A DNA stretch of 58,834 nucleotides from an uncultured Verrucomicrobiales bacterium. GTDB lineage: Bacteria > Verrucomicrobiota > Verrucomicrobiia > Verrucomicrobiales > DEV007. Both the position numbers and the translations under genes were made by a program. Below the pieces are notes generated by a model. It ran no database searches. It saw only the letters and a list, made by a program, of their open reading frames with translations, and had not been told where the DNA came from. Of this stretch, positions 36,719 to 44,690 are shown piece by piece (positions within the stretch are counted from its first letter, which is position 1; each line of letters opens with the position of its first letter). The stretch spans positions 1-58,834 of the forward strand of contig CALAHF010000090.1 in NCBI GenBank assembly GCA_937891465.1. The letters are read 5' to 3'.

Positions 36719-37776
36719 GTTCTAAAACAAAAACACGGCTCGCAATTATCGGAGCGGGGCCATCTGGCCTTGCTGCTGCCTGGAAGTTGCGCGATTCCGA
36801 TGATTTGAAAATCACGATTTTTGATAAAAGCCGGGGCGTGTCCGGAAGAGCAGCGTCCCGAGCGCGACACGGTCTCCGGCTTGATCCCGGTGCGAATTAT
36901 TTCAAGACCGATCTACCGGAAATCTCTGGCCTCATCCATCACCAATTGCCTCAGGATGACCTCGTCGAAATCGTGGGAGACATCAATGTTTTCGATGCCG
37001 CAGGAACGATTTCAGCGGGAGATCCAAAACTTAATGCCGAAAAGAAATGGACCTATCGGAATGGAATCAGCACCGTGGGGAAACTTCTCGCCCAAGCTTC
37101 AGGATGCGAGATTCGCAGCGGCGTTCGAATTGGAGGGATTCGCCAAAACCCGGAGTCCCAAGTCTGGGTTTTGAAAGATGATGCCGGAGAAAAACTCGGA
37201 TATTTTGATGCGGTGCTGATCGCGATTCCGGCACCACAGGCGCTGGATTTATTGGCTCCCGAAGATGTTGGGATTGCTGCGGCATTGTCTCCAGCTACTT
37301 ATCAGCAGCAGTGGACGTTCACGTTCGGGTATGATTCTGAAAAAGCATCGTGGCCGGGCGAATCCTACGCACTGATCAATCTCGATCGAGGACACGACAT
37401 CGCCTGGCTGAGTCGTGAAAACGCCAAGCCAGGTCGAATTCCTGACGACACTCTCGGGGTCATGGCGCAAATGTCGCCGACGTGGTCGCTTGAGAATTTT
37501 GAGCGAACTCCGGATGAGCTCGCTGCTGAGGTGAATCAAATGGTCGCCCCGTTCCTTGTTCACCAAACGGCCCCTGAGTGGAAGTGGTTTGATTCCCAAC
37601 GATGGAAATTCTCACTGCCAATCGGCCGCGTCGATCTCGAAAAGGCGAGGGAAGTAGAGTCCTGCGGCGCCTATCTCGCAGGCGATGCGGTCGTTGGAAA
37701 AGGCCGTGTCACCGAAGCGCTCCAAACTGGTCTGGATGTGGCGGAGCGGATTCGTGAAAACATTGTCCAGAAATAG
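36715..37776 (+). CDS. FAD-dependent amine-oxidase/renalase-like protein
   Basis: 353 residues. The N-terminal Rossmann motif IIGAGPSGLAAAWKL is followed by ITIFDKSRGVSGRAASRARH, the usual FAD-binding continuation in renalase-like proteins, and a C-terminal GAYLAGDAVVGKGRVTEALQ block that closes over the flavin. It probably oxidises a small amine or a reduced nicotinamide isomer; no substrate is evident. It is coupled to the DUF2256 gene by a 4-base overlap and convergent with the methyltransferase gene. Confidence 0.85.
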   Translation: MSSKTKTRLAIIGAGPSGLAAAWKLRDSDDLKITIFDKSRGVSGRAASRARHGLRLDPGANYFKTDLPEISGLIHHQLPQDDLVEIVGDINVFDAAGTISAGDPKLNAEKKWTYRNGISTVGKLLAQASGCEIRSGVRIGGIRQNPESQVWVLKDDAGEKLGYFDAVLIAIPAPQALDLLAPEDVGIAAALSPATYQQQWTFTFGYDSEKASWPGESYALINLDRGHDIAWLSRENAKPGRIPDDTLGVMAQMSPTWSLENFERTPDELAAEVNQMVAPFLVHQTAPEWKWFDSQRWKFSLPIGRVDLEKAREVESCGAYLAGDAVVGKGRVTEALQTGLDVAERIRENIVQK

Positions 37777-37778
37777 AT

Positions 37779-38957
37779 CTAGAAACTCGCCACCGTTTCA
37801 AAAATCGCGCCTTTCAAATACGCAGTTTCTGGCATCGTTGCGATGACAGGGTGATCGATTCGCTGACGCTGTTCATCGAGCAAACGGAGAGTCCGCTTTG
37901 CATCGACCGACGCATCGCAGATCATACCGAAGAACGTTTCGCGATCGACGTGAAACGAGCAGGAATACGTTGCGAGCTGACCGCCTTTTTCCAGCAATTT
38001 CAGAGCCCGAAGATGAATCTCTTTGTAGCCGCGCATCGCTTCTTTTACCGACTTGCGATTCCGCGTGAAACTAGGTGGATCCAAAATGATCAGATCGTAT
38101 TTCTTGCCTTCCTTCTCCAAAAAGCGCAGGTGGCTGAACACGTTTTCGACGATCCATTCGATGTTCTCCAGCTCGTTCAGCTCGGCATTGTGCTTTCCGG
38201 CTGCGACTGCCGTCTCGCTGATATCAATCGCATCGACCGAAGTTGCTCCTGCCTTCGCCGCGTGAAGCGCAAACCCACCCTGATTGCAGAAACAATCCAG
38301 CACCCGCTTGCCTTTCGCCAGCGCCGCCACAGCGGCATAATTGTCGAGCTGATCTAAATAAATTCCCGTTTTCTGACCATCTTGGAGGTCGATCAGCTGT
38401 TTGATCCCGTTTGATTCAATGATGAATGGCTCGGGGTAATCGTCGCCATAAAGCACTGAGGTATGCGGTTCGAGTCCCTCTGCTTTTCGAATCGGTGCGT
38501 CGTTTCGTTCGATCACCGTTTTGGGCGAAAACAGCTTCACAATCGCATCTGTCAGCATTGCTTTGTTGTTGTCCATCGCGAGCGTCAGCGTCTGGACGAC
38601 GAAGTGATCGCCATATCGGTCAATCACCACACCCGGCATTCCATCCGCCTCGCTCCAAACTAGTCGGCAAAGCGTCGGATCCGGTAAATTCATTTCTGCT
38701 CGGAGATCAGCGGCTCGCTGCAATCGGCGCTCGAAAAAGTCCTCATTCAAAAGCTGTTTCCGTCGGGAAATCCGACGCGCCACGATTTGCGAATCCGGAT
38801 TGTAAATCGCAGTTCCGAGAGGGCGATCTTTGTAATCCTTCAATGTCACCACATCGCCCGGCTCGGGATTGCCGAACGTTTTCAGGACTTCAGATCCATA
38901 GACCCATTCGTGGCCATGAAAGATTCGAGAGCGAGGTTTGACGACAAGACCGGCCAT
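37779..38957 (-). CDS. Class I SAM-dependent rRNA methyltransferase (RlmI-like)
   Basis: 392 residues from ATG 38957, where a PUA domain begins (VVKPRSRIFHGHEWVYGSEV). A linker domain precedes the methyltransferase core, with VLDCFCNQGGFALHAAKAGA (SAM motif I), VDAIDISETAVAAGKHNAEL and LIILDPPSFTRNRKSV (the DPPSF catalytic motif). This is the COG1092 family, whose E. coli member RlmI methylates C5 of a 23S rRNA cytosine. The exact target here is inferred only. Confidence 0.9.
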   Translation of the reverse strand: MAGLVVKPRSRIFHGHEWVYGSEVLKTFGNPEPGDVVTLKDYKDRPLGTAIYNPDSQIVARRISRRKQLLNEDFFERRLQRAADLRAEMNLPDPTLCRLVWSEADGMPGVVIDRYGDHFVVQTLTLAMDNNKAMLTDAIVKLFSPKTVIERNDAPIRKAEGLEPHTSVLYGDDYPEPFIIESNGIKQLIDLQDGQKTGIYLDQLDNYAAVAALAKGKRVLDCFCNQGGFALHAAKAGATSVDAIDISETAVAAGKHNAELNELENIEWIVENVFSHLRFLEKEGKKYDLIILDPPSFTRNRKSVKEAMRGYKEIHLRALKLLEKGGQLATYSCSFHVDRETFFGMICDASVDAKRTLRLLDEQRQRIDHPVIATMPETAYLKGAIFETVASF

Positions 38958-39088
38958 GAGGTGTGGTTGGAAAAAGTTTGGAAAAAGAGTTTTTCGAAGC
39001 AACAGTAAATCAAGACCGGCGATACCGCCTGCCAAAACCCATCAATTCGCGATCACAGTTTTGTCTGAATAAAGACTCAACACTGCCG

Positions 39089-39131
39089 CGAATTGATAGG
39101 GTATGTTCGATGAACGTACTTTATTGCTTCG
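39089..39131 (+). repeat. 43-bp bipartite repeat, copy 7 (inverted type)
   Basis: CGAATTGATAGGGTATGTTCG, then A, then TGAACGTACTTTATTGC and TTCG. The right core has drifted to TACTTTA. It forms a tandem pair with copy 8, start-to-start 54 bases. Confidence 0.83.
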
Positions 39132-39142
39132 TGAGGACGCTA

Positions 39143-39185
39143 CGAACAGACCCTATTGGTTCATCGAATCAACCCTATTTGTTCG
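39143..39185 (-). repeat. 43-bp bipartite repeat, copy 8 (direct type), overlaps a gene 3' end
   Basis: Starts CGAACAGACCCTATTGG, centre GTTCATCGAATC, and ends ACCCTATTTGTTCG. The CTA at 39153-39155 is the TAG stop of the membrane-protein gene on the minus strand, and its last eleven residues are read from the repeat. Eleven bases separate it from copy 7. Confidence 0.85.
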
Positions 39186-40022
39186 TTTTGCTGCTGCGCT
39201 TTGTCGCAAGATCATTGCCGTAAAACCACAAATTGAAACAAGAGTCGCGACTATCCAAAAGAAAGACGATGAGGAATTGATTATTCCGATGGTGACCAAG
39301 GCTTGCGGGATGATGGCCCACAGCGGAATCGAGGCCAAAACTCCAGTCAGGCCTTTTCGAATCATCAGCGCCAGTTGTTCTCCTTCGACAGAGATCAGCT
39401 TTTGAAAAAGGGAAATGAGTCCGAAGGTGATCCACCACACGGCTGTGGCGATCAAACCTGCGATTGATGTTAAAATGATGCCGGCTACAATGTTTGGAAT
39501 GAACGCAAAAAATCGATCAATGACGGGGCCTGCTATTGCTGGATAACCAAGGAGCTCTAAAGCCTGTCGCAAAACCAAAAGGAGCGGAAAGGCTGCCGGA
39601 AAAATCGCAAATAATTTGGATTTCAATCCGACTTTGGATGGACCGTTATTCTTAAATAATTTTTTGATCAGTAGCAAGCTTCCGATCAACAGGAACCATA
39701 CGGCGGTTGAGATCAGGCCGCCGATGGTTACTAAAACGATGTAGGAGAGATAAGATGGAATCGCAGTGGCCGTCGCCGTAAGAAAGGTCTGAAAACTTGG
39801 CGTGAGCCCCAAGTATTCTAGCGCAAGAGGAAAGCCCACTAAAAATGGAATATAGGCCGGAAAGATTGCCGCTATTTTGACACCAACTCCAACGCTTGGA
39901 GGCCAGCTCTTTTGACGGAGTTTTCTGACGAGTGCAACGCAACCGATGATCAGAAACCAGATAGCGACGCTCAGCCCGATTGCTATAGCGACGACCAGGA
40001 CTCCTTTTAGTTTATCGGGCAC
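39153..40022 (-). CDS. Multi-helix membrane protein with three internal repeats
   Basis: 289 residues. Three units of about 87 residues are seen: a helix GLSVAIWFLIIG / GLISTAVWFLLIG / GLIATAVWWITFG (near residues 16, 102 and 189), then FPAYIPFLVGFPLALEYLGL / FPAAFPLLLVLRQALELLGY / LASIPLWAIIPQALVTIGI (near 54, 141 and 229). I do not recognise a family. About nine helices are expected in the inner membrane. The C-terminal KRTNRVDSMNQ comes from a 43-bp repeat, so the original C-terminus was probably a little different. Confidence 0.6.
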   Translation of the reverse strand: MPDKLKGVLVVAIAIGLSVAIWFLIIGCVALVRKLRQKSWPPSVGVGVKIAAIFPAYIPFLVGFPLALEYLGLTPSFQTFLTATATAIPSYLSYIVLVTIGGLISTAVWFLLIGSLLLIKKLFKNNGPSKVGLKSKLFAIFPAAFPLLLVLRQALELLGYPAIAGPVIDRFFAFIPNIVAGIILTSIAGLIATAVWWITFGLISLFQKLISVEGEQLALMIRKGLTGVLASIPLWAIIPQALVTIGIINSSSSFFWIVATLVSICGFTAMILRQSAAAKRTNRVDSMNQ

Positions 40023-40041
40023 ACCTTCAAATTAAATTGAT

Positions 40042-40512
40042 TCACGCTTTTTTCAGCGACGCAACTAGCCCGAGCCCAGATCCGGCGAGAAGCAGAATAA
40101 TGCCGATTCCGAGGCCTCCGTCGAGCACTGCGATCATCAAGTAAAACGAGATTGCGACTCCGATTCCGCAGAGCACTTGCGGCAGCAGTTTTGGGAGTGA
40201 GGCGTATTTTGCGAGGTTTGCAGCGGCGATGCCTGCTCCGGCAATGACAATGGCAGAGAAAATCCACATGGGAGTTTCCACGCCAAAAATACGAAACGAA
40301 GACGTGCCGTTGACTTCGAGCCGCATGCCCGCCGCGATCGCTGCAAGCAGACCTCCGAGTAGTGATTTCCCGCCGATTTCCCGGGATACATCGTCCTCGC
40401 TTAAAATTGCGGTGCCCCAAATGGTAAAAATAGATGCCAGCCCGAGACCCGCGGCGACCAGGGCGATGATGACGGCGTTGCCGTTTTTGGAGGCGGAACG
40501 TTTTGCTGCCAT
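40042..40512 (-). CDS. Hypothetical multi-helix membrane protein
   Basis: 156 residues from ATG 40512. A basic start (MAAKRSASKNGN) is followed by about five hydrophobic stretches (AVIIALVAAGLGLASIF, LLGGLLAAIAAGM, WIFSAIVIAGAGIAAAN, VLCGIGVAISFYLMIAVL and GIGIILLLAGSGLGLVASL). No known motif. It ends 20 bases before the start of the three-repeat membrane protein in the same direction, so the two may be one transcription unit. Confidence 0.6.
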   Translation of the reverse strand: MAAKRSASKNGNAVIIALVAAGLGLASIFTIWGTAILSEDDVSREIGGKSLLGGLLAAIAAGMRLEVNGTSSFRIFGVETPMWIFSAIVIAGAGIAAANLAKYASLPKLLPQVLCGIGVAISFYLMIAVLDGGLGIGIILLLAGSGLGLVASLKKA

Positions 40513-40603
40513 AATGAAATTGTAGCGAGTTGTCGAAAAACGTCAATCATCGGGACGTCTTCGGGGGAATTGACCGGGAGGGCAGGGACGACGTTGTTCG
40601 GTA

Positions 40604-41218
40604 ATGTTTCAAAATCTTCACCGACTGTCGTTACTCGTTGTGACAGTCATTTTTGCCCACACTGCAAATGCGCAGGGGCTCCCGCGATCGGTCGCTCAGG
40701 AGAATTTTGAGGCGCTCAAATCGCAGTCACCCTTCACCCGTGTTCTAAATTTCGCGGACACGTATTCGCTTCGAGGCGTTGCCGTGATTGGGAATGAGGC
40801 GGTTGCCCGGCTTTATGACCGAAATACGAAAAAGACGCTAACGGTCACTGAAACGGAAGCGAATCGGCTCGGAATGACCTTGGTTGGCGTGACGAATGAT
40901 CCTGTAAACCTCGAAGGGGTTTCGGTTCGCATTGCGTTCGGCGATGAAGAAGTCGATATACACTACAATTCTGCGCAGATCGCGCCTCAGCCGAAACCGA
41001 CGGTCGTTTACAAAAAAGACTCCCGTGGGAATCCAATTCCGCCAGCAGAGTTGATCAAAAATTACCGAACAATGAGCGATGCGCAGCGGCGGGTTTACTT
41101 GAAGTGGCGCACCGATTTTAACAAACGGAATCCGAAGTTGGAGCATAGCGAAAAGCGGTTTCCGTATGTAGAAAAGGCGATCAATGCGATCAAATCCGGC
41201 AAAAATCCGCCTCGCTGA
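40604..41218 (+). CDS. Hypothetical secreted protein
   Basis: 204 residues with a signal peptide (LLVVTVIFAHTANAQ). The rest is polar, with few hydrophobic stretches, and I recognise no family. The stop codon overlaps the next start (TGATG), so translation of the two genes should be coupled, yet the next protein appears cytoplasmic. Confidence 0.55.
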   Translation: MFQNLHRLSLLVVTVIFAHTANAQGLPRSVAQENFEALKSQSPFTRVLNFADTYSLRGVAVIGNEAVARLYDRNTKKTLTVTETEANRLGMTLVGVTNDPVNLEGVSVRIAFGDEEVDIHYNSAQIAPQPKPTVVYKKDSRGNPIPPAELIKNYRTMSDAQRRVYLKWRTDFNKRNPKLEHSEKRFPYVEKAINAIKSGKNPPR

Positions 41219-41664
41219 TGAGTAAGGTTATCGTTTCAGGGACGGTGATTCGTGGTCATCAGGTCGCGTCTGGAGCTGCGCTAGATGATCGGTTTCCCGA
41301 AGGAACGTTGAAGATGCAGCTGCCAATTTTTCGAGAACGCGGATTGGATTTAAGTGTGTTTCACTTGGCCACGCTCAATGTTTCGTTCGAAGATGGGCGT
41401 CCTGGACTTGGCGAGCCCGCCCATACTTTTCGCGATGTAAAATGGCATCCGACGGAACCTGCTGAAGATTTTTCGTTTTTTCCATGTCGCATTCGTGAAC
41501 CGGAGACTGACGATTTTGTCGAGGCGCTGATTTATTTTCCCCACCCCGAAACGAAGCCGGAACACGAACAGCCGGAGGATGTGCTGGAAGTTTTGGCGAT
41601 GCGGAAACTCGCTGGATTAGAATACGGCGTCGCCGTCGATTTAGAATACAAATTGCACGCTTGA
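41218..41664 (+). CDS. Hypothetical beta-rich protein
   Basis: 148 residues, no signal peptide. It opens VIVSGTVIRGHQVASGAALDD with a long beta-rich body and many acidic and aromatic residues. A loose likeness to the barrel of archaeal-type riboflavin kinases (a GTLK-type turn after a short strand) was noticed but is not good enough for a call. Starts on the stop codon of the preceding gene. Confidence 0.6.
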   Translation: MSKVIVSGTVIRGHQVASGAALDDRFPEGTLKMQLPIFRERGLDLSVFHLATLNVSFEDGRPGLGEPAHTFRDVKWHPTEPAEDFSFFPCRIREPETDDFVEALIYFPHPETKPEHEQPEDVLEVLAMRKLAGLEYGVAVDLEYKLHA

Positions 41665-41737
41665 ATTTGAAACGAGCTTTCGCTTTAGTGGCTGAATTAA
41701 AAATGAACCCAAAAACAGCAGTGGAGGAAAGGTTGCG

Positions 41738-41902
41738 ATGTGGTTTTTGAAAAAATTCCTCATGACACCTGCTGTTTAGTTAGGATCGGGAGTGGGCCTC
41801 TTTACTGGGATGGCATTCGCGAATAACGGCCCTACAAGTGGTGCTGTGGGATTCGGAACGTCTATGGGAATAGGAGCAATTATCATTATTTTGCGTTTAT
41901 GA
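41738..41902 (+). pseudogene. Small two-helix membrane protein with in-frame TAG
   Basis: From ATG 41738 the frame reads MWFLKKFLMTPAV, then TAG at 41777-41779, then LGSGVGLFTGMAFANNGP and a second hydrophobic stretch (MGIGAIIIILRL) to the TGA at 41900-41902. That TGA overlaps the ATG of the next gene (ATGA), the usual sign of a real upstream gene. So a 54-residue membrane protein has probably been lost to one nonsense change. Readthrough cannot be excluded. Confidence 0.4.
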
Positions 41903-42501
41903 AAGTGGTTCAAATGGCGTATCAGAATGCTCAGAAATCAAGGCAAGACGTCGAATCGCCCGAAAATTTGATTGTCACGGAGCTCCGAGATTCGGCTCTG
42001 GAAGACGAAGCTGTTTTGCTCGAGAAAATGATGGCAGATCGAGATGCGATTTCTAAGCGATGCGTGAGGCAGGCGGATGATGCGGACGCGAAGCATACGT
42101 TGGCTCTGGTTGAAGCGATTATTTCAGAATCCGCACGCCAAGCTGAAGAGTTGCAGGATTTAGTACGTCGCGTGGAAGATCCGTTGCTTAAATCTCCGAA
42201 GGGGGCCGTTGTCAAAATTGATGAGGTGCGCGGGAACTTGACGAAAGCCTATCAGGCCGTGGCGGATTCTCGAAGTCGGATTCGGCGCGGTGAACGTTTA
42301 GACAAAGTCGACTTTCTTGCGGACGAACAGACAATCATAGGGATGAATTTGGAGGTGCTGACTCAGCGGCTGAGCAACGAAACTGCCATTTCAAATCGTA
42401 TTGATGAACGGCTTCACCCGGAGATCGAAAGTCGGATCGTGGAAGATGATCGATCGTCGCAAGCTGATGAACCAACTGTCGAAGAATCGGAAACGAACTA
42501 G
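41899..42501 (+). CDS. Hypothetical coiled-coil protein
   Basis: 200 residues, no signal peptide or membrane helix. The sequence is rich in Glu, Arg, Ala, Ser and Val in helical patterns (KMMADRDAISKRCVRQADDA, then SARQAEELQDLVRRVEDP) with a low-complexity acidic tail. It may be a rod-like scaffold. I do not recognise it. The start overlaps the stop of a broken small membrane-protein gene, suggesting they once worked together at the membrane. Confidence 0.55.
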   Translation: MKVVQMAYQNAQKSRQDVESPENLIVTELRDSALEDEAVLLEKMMADRDAISKRCVRQADDADAKHTLALVEAIISESARQAEELQDLVRRVEDPLLKSPKGAVVKIDEVRGNLTKAYQAVADSRSRIRRGERLDKVDFLADEQTIIGMNLEVLTQRLSNETAISNRIDERLHPEIESRIVEDDRSSQADEPTVEESETN

Positions 42502-42701
42502 GCTTTCCCGTTTCGTGTCTCGACCAATTCGCCTTGTTTCACGAGGCGGCAGAATTCCTTTTTCGTAACCTTTTCAACAGCACCCGTGTGGGAGTTTTGG
42601 CTGTCGAGCCGCTTGAACTCGATTTCGAGACGTGCCCAGGTAACGATCCAAATAAATTCGTTATCGCTGACTTTCCAAACTTGTCCTTGTGCTAATTTCA
42701 T
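42498..42701 (-). CDS. Small hypothetical basic protein
   Basis: 67 residues. It reads KLAQGQVWKVSDNEFIWIVT at the N-terminus and TKKEFCRLVKQGELVETRNG at the C-terminus, like a small beta-plus-helix fold. It overlaps the convergent coiled-coil gene end by 4 bases. The mix of residues looks coding, and the gene faces an otherwise empty stretch. No function proposed. Confidence 0.5.
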   Translation of the reverse strand: MKLAQGQVWKVSDNEFIWIVTWARLEIEFKRLDSQNSHTGAVEKVTKKEFCRLVKQGELVETRNGKA

Positions 42702-42771
42702 CGTGGTCGTCGTGTTGCTTCGCCGCCGTTACGGGCGATGAGTGAAAAAAGCAATCGAAAGCACCTAAAAC

Positions 42772-43599
42772 GTGATCAATCCTGAAATCTGGAAACTGCA
42801 CAGCGAAGCCTGCGAAGGGGGCGAGACGTTTTATCTCGATCCCGATTCGGGCTTTCATGTCTTTACGGAAGTGGGGCTGAATGAACGCGTAAAATGTTGC
42901 GGAAGCGGCTGCCGTCATTGTCCGTTCGCGCATGAGAATGTTCCTGAATCGAAGCGAGCCAGGAACATAAACCAGGCCTCGTGGTTGACTCCGTCGGGCG
43001 ATTTTGCAAAGCCGGTCGACGCCCTGTTTTGGAGTGGCGGAAAGGACAGCTTTCTGACCCTGCTGGCGTTGCAGCGTGATGCCGCGAAGGATCATCAATT
43101 CGTTCTGGTGACGACATTTGATGCGGCGGAACGCCAAGTCGCGCATCAGGAACTCGGGATAGCGGACATCATTCGCCAGGCGCAGTATCTCAAATTACCG
43201 CTGCTTGGAATTCCGCTTCACCCGGGGCGGGACTACGCAGACGCCGTCGAGCCGGCGCTTCGTTTGATTCAAAATCCGGCGCGATTTGTGTTCGGCGATC
43301 TTCATTCAGAACACATCCGCAGTTGGCGGGAGGAAGCTTTTGCTGCGATCGCAAAAGAACTTGGTGCGACGTTGAAGTTCCCCTTGTGGCACGCCGACTA
43401 CGAATTTCTGATGCAGGATTTGGAAAAGTCCGGCGTGGTGTGTGAAGTCAGCGCCATCACATCCGCAGCAGAAGGACAGGTGAAACTCGGCGATATTTTC
43501 AATCGCGAGTTGTTCGAGTCGCTATCAGGTTCGATTGATCGCTTCGGCGAAAACGGAGAATTTCACACGTTGGCGAAAGTGTGGGATGTGAGCGGATAA
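42772..43599 (+). CDS. DUF5522 fused to a Dph6-like ATP-pyrophosphatase
   Basis: 275 residues from GTG 42772. Residues 1-55 form a DUF5522 zinc-binding-like domain (VKCCGSGCRHCPF, CCGSGCRHC at 42-50). From about residue 83 follows an ATP-pyrophosphatase domain with the PP-loop LFWSGGKDSFLTLL (SGGKDS at 88-93), then GIPLHPGRDYADAVE and a GVVCEVSAITSAAEG segment as in diphthine-ammonia-ligase-like enzymes. These amidate or thiolate a substrate with ATP. Substrate unknown; bacteria lack diphthamide, so the Dph6 likeness shows only fold and chemistry. Confidence 0.85.
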   Translation: MINPEIWKLHSEACEGGETFYLDPDSGFHVFTEVGLNERVKCCGSGCRHCPFAHENVPESKRARNINQASWLTPSGDFAKPVDALFWSGGKDSFLTLLALQRDAAKDHQFVLVTTFDAAERQVAHQELGIADIIRQAQYLKLPLLGIPLHPGRDYADAVEPALRLIQNPARFVFGDLHSEHIRSWREEAFAAIAKELGATLKFPLWHADYEFLMQDLEKSGVVCEVSAITSAAEGQVKLGDIFNRELFESLSGSIDRFGENGEFHTLAKVWDVSG

Positions 43600-43600
43600 A

Positions 43601-44557
43601 TCACGCGTCTGCAGCGCCTTCCCAATTGGCCCACCACGCTCGAAATTGCTCCCACTGCGATTTCAGAAATCCGAACTGACTTGCGCTGAGTTCATCTGAT
43701 TCGTTGAAATGGAGCGTGTATTCAGGATTTCCCTCGAGAACCATCAGAGCTTTGTAGTAGAGAACGAGGTCAGCTCCTTCGTCATAAATCGAAAGCACTT
43801 CGAGAGCTTCGTCGAGCTCTTGGGCGTGACGTCTTGCTGTGGCATCTCCACCTGCAGCCCGCTGGCAAAGTTCCATGAAGCGCAGAATTTCTTTCGGCAA
43901 CGCATTACCAACGCCGGTGATTGCACCTGCCGCGCCACAATGGACAAAGCCGTGAAACACTTGGGTATCGACTCCGACCATGAGAGTGAGATCAGACCTG
44001 CCGCTCGTGATGTGTTCCGCCGCATAGCTGAGCGACTGAGCGCCTCCAAATTCTTTGAAGCCAATAAGGTTGGAATGCTCTTTTCGGAGATCAAAAAACA
44101 GATCTGCTTTGGTTTCGAAACCATAATGCGGGCTGTTGTAAATCACGGCAGGCAGATCACCGCCGGCTTTCAAAATTCCTGAAAAATGAGCACGCTGCGC
44201 AGCCACGGATGATCCACGAGAAAGCACGCGAGGAATCACCATCAACCCGCCTGCACCAACTTCGTTGGCGTGGGCTGCATGAGCGGCTGCGATGGTCGGA
44301 TTTTGCGCGCCGGTTCCAACGACGACGGGAATTCCGGCTTCCACCAGACGGCGAACCCCTTCTTGACGCTGAGCATCAGTCAGGAGCGGCCAATCGCCCA
44401 TCGAACCGCAATATACGACCGCTCGCATTCCGGTCTCGATCAGCTCTTCAGCTTTGCGAACAAGGGCATCGAAATCAGGAAGGCGGTCGGGCGTGCAGGG
44501 TGTCATCAGGGCGGGAATGCAGCCTTCAAAAATGGTGGTGTTAGTAGAAATCGACAT
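43601..44557 (-). CDS. DHDPS/N-acetylneuraminate-lyase family protein
   Basis: 318 residues, a TIM-barrel class I aldolase. Key blocks are YCGSMGDWPLLTDAQRQEGV (normally GTTGE; here GSMGDW), VVVGTGAQNPTIAAAHAAHA, VIYNSPHYGFETKAD (catalytic Tyr) and LIGFKEFGGAQSLSYAAE (Schiff-base Lys). This places it in the DHDPS/NAL superfamily but probably not DapA itself, since the GTTGE loop is altered. Candidate reactions are cleavage of a sialic-acid-like or 4-hydroxy-2-oxo acid. It is divergent from an Asp-box propeller gene across a short gap. Confidence 0.87.
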   Translation of the reverse strand: MSISTNTTIFEGCIPALMTPCTPDRLPDFDALVRKAEELIETGMRAVVYCGSMGDWPLLTDAQRQEGVRRLVEAGIPVVVGTGAQNPTIAAAHAAHANEVGAGGLMVIPRVLSRGSSVAAQRAHFSGILKAGGDLPAVIYNSPHYGFETKADLFFDLRKEHSNLIGFKEFGGAQSLSYAAEHITSGRSDLTLMVGVDTQVFHGFVHCGAAGAITGVGNALPKEILRFMELCQRAAGGDATARRHAQELDEALEVLSIYDEGADLVLYYKALMVLEGNPEYTLHFNESDELSASQFGFLKSQWEQFRAWWANWEGAADA

Positions 44558-44611
44558 GACAGAGCGAGGTTATAAAGAGCGAGCGGGCATTTGTCGATAA
44601 GAAGTGGCGTT

Positions 44612-44661
44612 ATGACAGGGTAATGAGAACTCCGCAAACAGGCGCGTTTTAATCCTGTCAT
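44612..44661. promoter_or_regulatory. 8-bp inverted repeat in a divergent promoter gap
   Basis: ATGACAGG (44612-44619) and CCTGTCAT (44654-44661) are perfectly complementary, 34 bases apart, midway between the start of the lyase gene (44557) and the propeller gene (44691). It could be a pair of operator half-sites for a shared regulator, or chance. There is no protein evidence. Confidence 0.35.
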
Positions 44662-44690
44662 CACTCGCAGAATTTTGATTTCCTGCATTT

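Noticed and set aside
38467-38478. GGTTCGAGTCCC, a T-loop-like string
   Set aside because: It lies inside the RlmI-like methyltransferase gene, with no cloverleaf around it; not a tRNA.
41218-41664. Riboflavin kinase call for the beta-rich protein
   Set aside because: Only a vague likeness in one turn; no nucleotide or flavin motif is complete.
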